NCBI GenBank assembly: GCA_021159005.1
Contig: JAGGSN010000049.1
Coordinates: 1-37,565, forward strand
Origin: Candidatus Zixiibacteriota bacterium
Lineage (GTDB): Bacteria > Zixibacteria > MSB-5A5 > UBA10806 > 4484-95
Direction: 5' to 3'
DNA length: 37,565 nt
Below the pieces are notes generated by a model. The model made no database searches and was not told the DNA's origin. It saw only the letters and a program-made list of their open reading frames with translations. The translations under genes and the position numbers were made by a program. Below, piece by piece: positions 15,922 to 25,000 of the stretch; the stretch's first letter is position 1, and the number at the start of each line of letters is the position of its first letter.

Positions 15922-16560
15922 TTAATATCGCGGCGGCGCTGTTTCTCCGCCGGTATTAAATGATATTTTCATACAAAGATATATAAAATCGAAATTATGA
16001 TTGCTGTTCAATTCTTCGCCTTCATAGGTTATTCTATTCCAATCAGCATTACCGGTATTATACAGCACTTCAAATTCATATATAGTTTTAGCGTAAGGAT
16101 TAGAACATAAACCTAAACCAGCCGTGAAAAATATATCGGATTCAAAAGATTCATTCTTTATTTGTTCGCGCGACCAGCTATGAGCATTTGGCTTAAAGGC
16201 GCCGCCTCCGCCAACAATATACAATTTCCCATCGTTGACATTATAAACATTAAGTCTGATTAATCCGCCATATTGCACAAAATTATAACTGATGCTGCCC
16301 GATGAACTTTGAGACGATGAGCCAAATCTATAGTATTTAAAAAAAGGACCCAGAGAAAGATTATTAAGCAGCGCATATCTTAGCTCGCCGCCAAAACCAA
16401 ATCCGGATTCGCTTTTCAAGGTTGTATCAGTAGAGAAATCACCGACTGGAGCGGTTAATCCAATATCAATGCTGGCAATAAAACTGCCTGCTTTTTGCGC
16501 GAAAATTTGCCCGGGAACCATGATAATTACAACGAGAATCAAAACTAAGCGCTTACACAT
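15922..16560 (-). CDS. Outer-membrane beta-barrel protein, unknown role
   Basis: The product is 212 aa with a signal peptide MCKRLVLILVVIIMVPGQIFAQ. The mature part has alternating hydrophobic/polar strands, many Gly and aromatic residues, and an aromatic-containing final strand (FDFIYLCMKISF) followed by a short tail. That looks like an 8-stranded OmpA/OmpW-like or 'outer membrane protein beta-barrel domain' protein. The frame is open to 16632, but GGAG eight bases before the ATG at 16560, plus the signal peptide, fixes the start. It is monocistronic between two hairpins and convergent with the deacetylase. Confidence 0.8.
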   Translation of the reverse strand: MCKRLVLILVVIIMVPGQIFAQKAGSFIASIDIGLTAPVGDFSTDTTLKSESGFGFGGELRYALLNNLSLGPFFKYYRFGSSSQSSSGSISYNFVQYGGLIRLNVYNVNDGKLYIVGGGGAFKPNAHSWSREQIKNESFESDIFFTAGLGLCSNPYAKTIYEFEVLYNTGNADWNRITYEGEELNSNHNFDFIYLCMKISFNTGGETAPPRY

Positions 16561-16701
16561 TAAAACTCCTTTGTTGAATATACCAATATCTCTCCCGGCG
16601 CTTAAGTTTAATATAATATTTTTTAATGACAATTCAAGATATATTTTACATTACTATGAAATATTTATTAATTGCTTTCCGGGTCTTTTAAAATTACAAG
16701 G

Positions 16702-16902
<201 letters not shown>

Positions 16903-16973
16903 TTAAAATAAAAACAACCTGTTAGAAGTCCACTTGCCAAAATCATGAATTCTCAACACAGTCATAATTTTTG

Positions 16974-17001
16974 AGTATAAAATTTAAAAACGTGTTGTCA
17001 A
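16974..17001 (-). promoter_or_regulatory. Promoter for the ferredoxin gene
   Basis: On the minus strand, TTGACA (16996-17001) and TATACT (16974-16979) are separated by 16 bases. The predicted transcript starts about 80 bases before the GTG. The sequence around the -35 box is shared with 7960-7965 and, in part, 35221-35226. Confidence 0.7.
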
Positions 17002-17043
17002 GTAAAATTCTAATAATTTAAAAAAATCATAAAAACTTTTTTC

Positions 17044-17073
17044 TTGCCCGCTTGTATATATAAGAAGTATACT
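17044..17073 (+). promoter_or_regulatory. Promoter for secA
   Basis: TTGCCC (17044-17049) and TATACT (17068-17073) are separated by 18 bases, 41 bases before the secA start. It is divergent from the ferredoxin promoter, about 40 bases away. Confidence 0.6.
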
Positions 17074-17114
17074 TTAAACTATAGTTAAAATAGCGCTTTT
17101 AAGAGGATTACATT

Positions 17115-20100
17115 ATGGCATTTAATCTTATATCGAAAGTATTTGGTTCTAAACATGATAGAGATATTAAAAAGATACAACCTATTGTATATGAAATTAA
17201 CGAAATATATGAAACCCTTCACGATAAAAGCGATGATTGGTTTAAAAACAGAACCGAGGAACTTAAAACAGAACTTAAACCGCTTGGCGAAGAATATGTC
17301 GAACGGATAGAAAAAGATACTGACCTCGAAAGAGACAGAAAAAAAGCGGTTTATCAAGAGATAATCGGCGATAAGCTCGATGAAATCCTGCCCGAAGCCT
17401 TTGCTATGGTAAAAGAGGCTTGCCGTCGACTGGTTGGCAAAACCTGGGATATAAGCGGGATAGATACAAAGTGGGAAATGATTCCCTATGATTGCCAGCT
17501 AATTGGAGGTATTGTCCTTCACCAAGGCAAGATTTCCGAGATGGCAACCGGTGAGGGTAAAACCTTAGTGGCAACCTTGCCGATGTATCTTAATGCCCTC
17601 GTTGGTCTGGGTACGCACCTAATAACCGTTAACGATTATTTAGCTCGGCGCGATTCTCAATGGATGGGCAAAATATTCGAGTTTCTGGGATTAACAATCG
17701 GCTGTATCCAAAATGATATGCTTCCCGATGAACGCCGTATTCAGTATAATTGTGATATTACTTACGGTACTAACAACGAATTCGGTTTTGATTATCTGCG
17801 GGACAATATGTCTATCAGAGTTGAGGATATGGTGCAGCGCGGCTTTTTCTATGCCATCATAGACGAGGTCGATTCCGTGCTTGTTGATGAAGCCCGAACC
17901 CCTCTTATCATCTCAGGTCCGGTCGAATCAACAATGGATAAGCGGTTTGTCGAAATGAAACCACTGGTTCAAAACCTGGTTAAACGTCAAAACCAACTTT
18001 GCACAAAATTTATTAACGAGGGGGAAAAGCTTCTCGAAGATAATAATGAATATGAAGCGGCAACTAAATTCTTAATAGCTCAACACGGTGATCCCAAGAA
18101 CAAACGTTTGATGAAACTATACAAAGAGAAAGGCATCAAACAGCAGGTGCAAACTGTCGAACTCGATATTATGCGCGATAAAAAGATGCATGAACTGGAT
18201 GACCTGCTTTACTTCTCAATCAACGAGCGCGAACATACCGTTACTCTTGAGGACCCCGGCCGGGCAATGTTGTCGCCTGATGACCAGAAACTGTTTGAAA
18301 TACCCGACATTACCGAGGGGTTGGTGGCTATTGATAATGACCAAAGCTACAATGATGATGACCGTATCCGCGCCAAGGATGAGCTGTATCGCCATCATGC
18401 CGAGCTTTCCGATAAGAATCACGCGATAAATCAGCTTCTGCGCGCCTTTCAGCTTTATGAAAAAGATGTTGATTATGTTGTTCAGGACGGCAAAGTCATG
18501 ATAGTTGATGAATTCACTGGCCGTCTTATGCAAGGACGGCGATATTCGGATGGGCTTCATCAGGCAATCGAGGCTAAGGAAAACGTAAAAGTTGAGGGCG
18601 AAACTCAGACATTGGCTACTATCACTTTGCAGAATTTTTTCCGCATGTATGATAAACTGGCAGGCATGACCGGCACTGCCGAAACGGAGGCGGGCGAGTT
18701 ATGGGAAATTTATAAGCTTGATGTAGTAGTTATCCCAACTAACAAGCCTGTTAGGCGAATAGATTATAATGATGTTATTTTCCGCACTCGCAAGGAAAAA
18801 TATAAAGCGATAATAGATGAGATAATGCGTCTGCATAAAGCAAATATACCTATACTAGTAGGTACGGTTTCGGTTGAGGTTTCCGAGATTTTATCGCGTC
18901 TGCTGAAACTGCAGAAAATCGGGCATTCGGTGCTCAATGCCAAACACCATCAGCAAGAGGCAGAAATTGTAGCTAATGCCGGCCGGCCGGGAGCGGTTAT
19001 GATTGCTACTAACATGGCGGGACGCGGCACCGATATCAAGCTGGGCGAAGGCGTTGTTAAGTCTCCATACTGCATGCTGGTTTCGCCAGCGGATAAGAAA
19101 AACGAATGTCCTTATTACAAAGAACTTGAATGCGACAACGATGTCCCCTGCGGCTTGCATATAATGGGAACCGAACGGCATGAATCGCGGCGTATCGACC
19201 GTCAGCTGCGAGGCCGCGCCGGCCGTCAGGGCGACCCCGGAAGCTCGCGCTTTTTCCTTTCACTCGAAGATGACCTTATGCGGCTTTTCGGTTCGGAAAG
19301 AATTGCCGCTATTATGGACCGGCTGGGGATAGAAGAGGGCGAGGTTATCGAACATAAAATGGTAACTAAAGCCATCGGGCGAGCACAGAAACGGGTCGAG
19401 GCGCAAAACTTCTCAATCAGAAAACACTTGCTCGATTATGACGATGTTATGAACAACCAGCGCGAAGTAATTTACAGCCGTAGAGCCGCTTGTCTTAAAG
19501 GCAAAGACCTTAAGGAAGAAATCATCGAATTGGTTCATAATATTATCGAAGGAAAAGTCTGGGAATACTGCCCCGAAAAAACTTATCCCGAAAACTGGAA
19601 CCTTCGGGGATTGCGCGAGCAAATGAGAAAAATATTCTTGCTCGACTTCAACTGGCCGGAGGATGATATCCTGAAATTAAAACAGGGTATTGTAATTGAC
19701 AGACTTGCTGACGCCGCTTTGAGAATATACGAGGATAAAGAGCAGTATATCGGCGAGGAAATGATGCGTAACCTCGAGCGTTTCTCATTTTTATCAGTTA
19801 TCGACAATGAGTGGAAAGAACATCTGTATGAAATGGACCAGCTAAAGACCGGCATCGGACTTCGGGCATATGGCCAACGCGACCCGCTTATTGAATATAA
19901 AAAAGAAGGCTACCGGATGTTTATAGAGATGCTTGAAAAAATCGACGAACTGTCCATTACTAATGTCTATCGACTTCAAGTGTCCGGAAAACCTGTCAGA
20001 AAACCTAAACAGCAGATGGTTGCCGCCAAGGAATCAACTGACGGCATGGGAGTTGCCTCTGCCAAGCAGGCACATGCTCAGAAAGCATCCGGCGAAACAG

Positions 20101-20249
20101 GCGGTTATACAGGCCCTATGGAAGAAGGCTCTAAAAGCACTCAAAAACAGCGGCCGGTTAGAGTCGAGAAAAAAGTCGGGCGCAATGAACCTTGCCCCTG
20201 CGGCTCGGGCAAGAAATATAAGCATTGTCATGGTAAAATTGACAGATAA
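17115..20249 (+). CDS. secA: Preprotein translocase ATPase SecA
   Basis: SecA, 1044 aa, drives proteins through SecYEG with ATP. Motifs visible are Walker A MATGEGKT (143-150), the VDEVDSVLVDEARTPL region with a DEVD box, TGRLMQGRRYSDGLHQAIEAKE, MTGTAETE, NMAGRGTDI, and the second motor domain RQLRGRAGRQGDPG. An insertion of some 80 residues (around 265-350, charged, helical) in the preprotein-binding region is typical of Bacteroidetes-like SecA. The C-terminus has the zinc-binding CPCGSGKKYKHCHG. AGAGG precedes the ATG. The large exported proteins encoded in this window would depend on it. Confidence 0.98.
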   Translation: MAFNLISKVFGSKHDRDIKKIQPIVYEINEIYETLHDKSDDWFKNRTEELKTELKPLGEEYVERIEKDTDLERDRKKAVYQEIIGDKLDEILPEAFAMVKEACRRLVGKTWDISGIDTKWEMIPYDCQLIGGIVLHQGKISEMATGEGKTLVATLPMYLNALVGLGTHLITVNDYLARRDSQWMGKIFEFLGLTIGCIQNDMLPDERRIQYNCDITYGTNNEFGFDYLRDNMSIRVEDMVQRGFFYAIIDEVDSVLVDEARTPLIISGPVESTMDKRFVEMKPLVQNLVKRQNQLCTKFINEGEKLLEDNNEYEAATKFLIAQHGDPKNKRLMKLYKEKGIKQQVQTVELDIMRDKKMHELDDLLYFSINEREHTVTLEDPGRAMLSPDDQKLFEIPDITEGLVAIDNDQSYNDDDRIRAKDELYRHHAELSDKNHAINQLLRAFQLYEKDVDYVVQDGKVMIVDEFTGRLMQGRRYSDGLHQAIEAKENVKVEGETQTLATITLQNFFRMYDKLAGMTGTAETEAGELWEIYKLDVVVIPTNKPVRRIDYNDVIFRTRKEKYKAIIDEIMRLHKANIPILVGTVSVEVSEILSRLLKLQKIGHSVLNAKHHQQEAEIVANAGRPGAVMIATNMAGRGTDIKLGEGVVKSPYCMLVSPADKKNECPYYKELECDNDVPCGLHIMGTERHESRRIDRQLRGRAGRQGDPGSSRFFLSLEDDLMRLFGSERIAAIMDRLGIEEGEVIEHKMVTKAIGRAQKRVEAQNFSIRKHLLDYDDVMNNQREVIYSRRAACLKGKDLKEEIIELVHNIIEGKVWEYCPEKTYPENWNLRGLREQMRKIFLLDFNWPEDDILKLKQGIVIDRLADAALRIYEDKEQYIGEEMMRNLERFSFLSVIDNEWKEHLYEMDQLKTGIGLRAYGQRDPLIEYKKEGYRMFIEMLEKIDELSITNVYRLQVSGKPVRKPKQQMVAAKESTDGMGVASAKQAHAQKASGETGGYTGPMEEGSKSTQKQRPVRVEKKVGRNEPCPCGSGKKYKHCHGKIDR

Positions 20250-20291
20250 AGATTTCAATCGTTTTAAGCTTTATGACGTACGTGAGAATAA

Positions 20292-20322
20292 ATAAGAATC
20301 AACATAAATAGTTGATTCTTAT
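20292..20322 (+). other. Perfect 12-bp hairpin between secA and the 5'-nucleotidase gene
   Basis: TAAGAATCAAC and GTTGATTCTTA, extended by one pair, form a 12-bp perfect stem with a seven-base loop (ATAAATA). It has no T-run, so it is not a standard terminator. It sits about 10 bases before the SD of the next gene and could process or stabilise the mRNA, or control translation. Confidence 0.6.
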
Positions 20323-20341
20323 AAATGCTCCGGGGAAAATA

Positions 20342-21880
20342 ATGAACAAGCTGCGCAGAATAAAAACCATCCCCAATCGTATTACATCAATAATCTCAAT
20401 CAGCCTGTTGTTAATCATACTCTTTTCAGCTTGCGACCGCGGAAGAATAAGACATATTACAATCCTTCACACAAATGACATACATGGTCAATTCATACCG
20501 GAAACAGTTTTTACCACAGAGGGGGAGCCATCAATCGGCGGATTCGCAGCTTTGAGTTATTATATTGAGCAGATTCGCAGCGAAACACCGAATGTCATCC
20601 TTGTTGATGCCGGTGATTTTATGACAGGCAATATCGTCTGCGATATAGGATATAAAAATGCGGAGGGCGGTGCTTTAATCGAGATGATGAATATGCTCGG
20701 TTATGATGCCGGCGTGTGCGGCAACCATGAATTCGATAAGCCGATTAACAATATAAAAAATCTCATGGAAATTGCCGACTTCCCGATTCTGTGCGCAAAT
20801 CTTTCTGATGATGCAGGCAATGATTTTGTAAAAGAACGATACCATATCCTTGAGGAAGACGGTTTAAAAATCGGGATTATCGGCGTAACCCTCCATCCTT
20901 TGGAAAAAAGCGTCAGTTCGGAAAATCTTGAACAATATCATTCATCCAATCCGGCGGAGACCATTAATGACATAGCCTCTGAAATTGATTCCCTAACTGA
21001 TATAATTATCGCCCTGACTCACCTGGGAGTTAAAGCAGACAGAAAGCTGGCGATGAAATTGAGGCGCGTTGATGTTATAATCGGCGGACACAGCCATACT
21101 GTCTTAGAACAACCCGAACGAGTCAACGGCATTCTAATTGTACAGGCAGGGTCTCATGGCAGGTACCTTGGCCGCCTTGATATAACAGCGGCGGGCGATA
21201 CAATTAAGGAATATGCCGGACAGTTGATTCCGGTTATCAATGATGAAATCGAAACCGGCCGGGAGCTTGGCAGTTTTATCGATAGCTTCACGCATATTAT
21301 CGATAATGAATACGGTAAGGTGATTGGCGTATTGAAAACCGACTGGGTCATCTCATCGATGGCAGAATCCAATCTTGGCAACTGGCTTACTGATGCGATT
21401 CGCATTAAAACCGGCGCAGATGTTAGCTTCATTAATTCGGGCGGGATTAGAAAAAACCTTAAAGCCGGACCTATTAAGCTGAAAGATATCATGGAGATTA
21501 GCCCGTTTTTCGATTATGTCGAGGTGTATGAATGCACCGGCGATCAGTTGATGACCACTATTATGAAAAATGCCGAAGCCCAAGCTGAACAAAACCGCGA
21601 AATTCTTCAGGTTTCAGGCTTGAGATATTCATGGAAGCTTGACGATGGCTGGGTGCAGCTATCAAGCTCATCGATCGGGGGAAAAGCTATCGATTTTCAG
21701 AAGGTTTACAAGGTGGCGGCTTTAGATTATGTGATTGGTAATCACGATAAATATCTCGGCTTTAAACCGGATAAGGTAGTCAATACGAATATATTAATAT
21801 CTGACATGCTGATTGAGGCAGTAAAAGAGGCAGGCGAAATAGATTCAAAAATCGAGGGACGAATCAGAAGAGCAAGGTAA
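20342..21880 (+). CDS. Lipoprotein 5'-nucleotidase / UshA-type metallophosphatase
   Basis: The product is about 512 aa. A positively charged start and hydrophobic helix end in the lipobox LFSAC, so it is a lipoprotein anchored at the cysteine. The metallophosphatase domain has the metal ligands HTNDIHG, DAGDFMTG, GNHEFD and GGHSH. The C-terminal 5'-nucleotidase domain has ESNLGNWLTDAI, INSGGIRKNL and a substrate-stacking region. It hydrolyses nucleotides or related phosphoesters (possibly UDP-sugars or cyclic nucleotides) in the periplasm or at the surface to scavenge phosphate and nucleosides. A frame-open TTG at 20312 lies inside the hairpin; GGGGA before the ATG at 20342 selects that start. 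Confidence 0.92.
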   Translation: MNKLRRIKTIPNRITSIISISLLLIILFSACDRGRIRHITILHTNDIHGQFIPETVFTTEGEPSIGGFAALSYYIEQIRSETPNVILVDAGDFMTGNIVCDIGYKNAEGGALIEMMNMLGYDAGVCGNHEFDKPINNIKNLMEIADFPILCANLSDDAGNDFVKERYHILEEDGLKIGIIGVTLHPLEKSVSSENLEQYHSSNPAETINDIASEIDSLTDIIIALTHLGVKADRKLAMKLRRVDVIIGGHSHTVLEQPERVNGILIVQAGSHGRYLGRLDITAAGDTIKEYAGQLIPVINDEIETGRELGSFIDSFTHIIDNEYGKVIGVLKTDWVISSMAESNLGNWLTDAIRIKTGADVSFINSGGIRKNLKAGPIKLKDIMEISPFFDYVEVYECTGDQLMTTIMKNAEAQAEQNREILQVSGLRYSWKLDDGWVQLSSSSIGGKAIDFQKVYKVAALDYVIGNHDKYLGFKPDKVVNTNILISDMLIEAVKEAGEIDSKIEGRIRRAR

Positions 21881-21889
21881 ATTTCGCGG

Positions 21890-21965
21890 GTGTCTCGTCT
21901 GCGGCTTTGTGGCTGGTGTACATCCTCGCGCACCAGCATTGCTGCAAATAAGGATGTCCGCCAAT
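21890..21965. repeat. Dispersed repeat (GTGGCTGGTGTACATCC)
   Basis: Its reverse complement, GGATGTACACCAGCCACA, matches GGACATACACCAGCCACA near 727 in 16 of 18 bases and resembles the copy near 14925. Internal copies of GCACCAGC/GCTGGTG give some palindromic structure. No gene is present. Confidence 0.5.
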
Positions 21966-22016
21966 TACAAATCAGATTGTTTCAATAATATCGATTTTAT
22001 ATAACGTGAACTATAA

Positions 22017-22042
22017 GGGCGTCCGACCTAAGACAGACGCCC
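22017..22042 (-). terminator. Hairpin downstream of the C25 protease gene
   Basis: GGGCGTC (22017-22023) pairs with GACGCCC (22036-22042). On the minus strand it is followed by TTATAGTT, a weak T-tract, 35 bases beyond the stop codon. Confidence 0.55.
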
Positions 22043-22076
22043 CTGAGTACTAACGAAATATATTATTGAATAGCTT

Positions 22077-25000
22077 CTATTCTCTGCTGTTCTTCAAATC
22101 CTGGCTATTCAAAGGCACTGGTTCCTCGATAACATCATTGTCTTTGATTAAAACCGGTGCGGCAACTGTCGCGGGCACAATCGGCGGAAGCCTCGGACAA
22201 TAGAAAATCTCGGAATTGATACCGCCAAAATAACCAACTAAGTATATCAAGTCTGAACCTATAAACATGCAGTCGCCATTAGCATCCGCAGCAACATATA
22301 ACCAGCTGGAGGTGAGATCATCCCAGCATGAATCCGGCGGCGCCATGCCTGTGCCTCTGAAATATCTTACACCATATGTAACATCACTGCCAATCGTACT
22401 GCCATCGCCATTAATATCACCCGGCATGTATTCACAGCCGATTAGCTCCTCAACAACCAGAGTAACAAGCAGGTCAATGGAGCCATTCACCGGGTCGTTC
22501 GAGTTTATTGTAACAGTTCCCGTATAGATTGCCGCTGATAGGCTGGACGCATCTAAGGTAACAGCGGCAGTATCGGATTCTAAGGGAACAACAATTCCGC
22601 TATCAGGATTTGCGCTAATCCATGAACGGTCATCGCTGATAGCATAATCAAGATTGGCATTTCCAAGGTTGCCTATTATCAGCTCGATATCGGTTGAGCC
22701 GCCTTCCGTGACAGTATCTATGATTTCAGCAATATTTAATTCGATAACTGGCGCTTCCGCTTCCTCGACAACTAACATAACCGGAATGCTAATAGGATTA
22801 TTAGTATCATCATTTGAAGTAACAGTTACATTGCCGGAGTAGCTTCCCTCTGATAGACTCGATGCATCTAATATAATTACAGATGTATCAGATGCCGACA
22901 GCGCAACAACGCCGGTATCTGGCGATTCGGTAATCCATGAGGCATTATCGCTGATGCCATAAATGAGATTAGCCGCGCCCTGATTGCTTATGATGAGGTC
23001 AATGTCTGCAGATTCGCCTATTTCCAGCGTATCTGCAATAGAAGAAATATTAAGATTTATTATCGGGTCGCCCTGCTGACCTACAGTCAAAGTAACCGGG
23101 ATATTGATTGACGGCGATACCGGGTCATTTGATGATACGGTTAGCTGACCGGTATATAAGCCATCCTGAAGATCGGCGGCATCGAAAAGAACGCCGATTG
23201 TATCATTAGCGCCCGGTTCTATCATTCCGGCATCCTGATCTAAGGCAAGCCAGCCAAGCGGAGATTTAAACCGGACAGCCATATTGTTATGAACATAAGC
23301 TGCGTTGTAAACAACCTGAAGAGCAGTCGAACCATCATGGTTTTGAATTCCGATAGTAGCCGAATTGTCGGGGCTGTTAATAGTTTGATATTGATAGGTA
23401 ATGTTGCCATTGCTTTGAAGGATAATCTGAAAAGTGTACGGGCCACCTGAAGAATAATGCGGAACATCAATCCAGGAAATTACAAGGCTATCAGTATTGT
23501 TCGAATAATAATATGCAGTCCCGCTGCTGCTGAATGTCATATCATCCCAGAAAGGCGACAAGAGATTAAAAGGATTATCAGAAGTTGGCAGCGATTCATT
23601 GTAATAGCTTGTATTGGTGGCGGTAAACGAAGCCCAGCCGTTAGTGCAAAATCTAAATGAAGAAAATGTATTATCATAAAAGTCAAAATTGAAGCCGATT
23701 GGGAAAGAACCGGCATTGGCATCATCGCCAAGACCGGTAATCGCAGTTCCAACCGAGATAATATCTACCCATGAGTAAGTTGGGCCTCCCAACTCATCCG
23801 AATCAATCCAGGTATAGCCGAAAGCATCAGGACCGCCCTGGCTAAGAGTCATCGGCGGATAAAATGGTTCAGGTTTGGCGGATTTTTCAGATGCCGGATG
23901 ATAACCAAGAGGTTCCTGCTCAATTTTATTTTCGTCCTTGCTGAGAAGCGATATTGGATTTTCGTTATTAATTGTCGAAAGAACCAGGCTCTCGAATATT
24001 TCGGTGTCTACAGAATAATACAATCTGCCTGAACCATTATTAGTAATGACAAGCGGAATCGATGATTGCTCATCAGTCTCAAGATTTTCGTCAATCGAAC
24101 TCTGGCCGATATAAATATCCGGCGGATAAACATACAAATCAACCGGAATACTGCCGGATAACATATATAGATCGTTGGATGTAAAATCCAGCGAACCGCT
24201 ATAACTGCCATGCGGCAAACCGGCGGCGTTTACAGTAACCTCAAAATCAAGGCTGTCATTAGGGGCTACGTTGAATTGACTCGGATCAAATTCGAGCCAA
24301 CTATCACTTGATGAGAATCTTACACGCAGATTCCCCAAACCTGAATTATATACCTTAATATGATGCAAAGCGGATTGTCCCTCAACAAGGCTGTCGGCCA
24401 AGCTTGAAGGATTATATGACATATCCGGCGGCTCGGCGCTGCCTTGATAATATCCCTTAATCTCTATATCATCGATATTCCAGCCGCAGTACGTTACCGA
24501 ACCATCAGTAGAACCTAAACCAAATCTTATTCTGAAACTAGAATTTTCATCGGCATACGATGACAAATCGTAATATTCTTCATTCCATGATGTTTCGCTA
24601 AACGATGTTGAGCCGTTTTCGTAAAGAGTTACCCATGAACTGCCATTATAGACCTGGAAATAAGCATGATCGTAGCTGCTGCTTTCCATTCCCAACCAAT
24701 GGTAATAAGTCATAATTACACTGGTATAATCGGCGCAGTCAATCACGCTGGAGGTTGCCCAATACGTTTCGCCTAAGCTTGATTCATAATCACCGTCACC
24801 GGAAGTGAGGTCGTTGCCCAAAACTCTATTATCACCGGTAGGCGAATGGTCCTGGCTGGGGTCATCGCCGCCGCCGACTGCGGGTCCCATAGTCCATTCG
24901 GCCGAACCGCCTAAGCCAGTCCAGCCCTGGTCATAGGAAAAATCATCATAATAGACAACCGAACGGTCGCCGATGGCAACATCAAAATCTACGTTTGATG

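Noticed and set aside
20230-20295. Short extra gene after secA
   Set aside because: The overlapping frame is a shadow of the SecA zinc-binding tail that runs a few codons past the stop.
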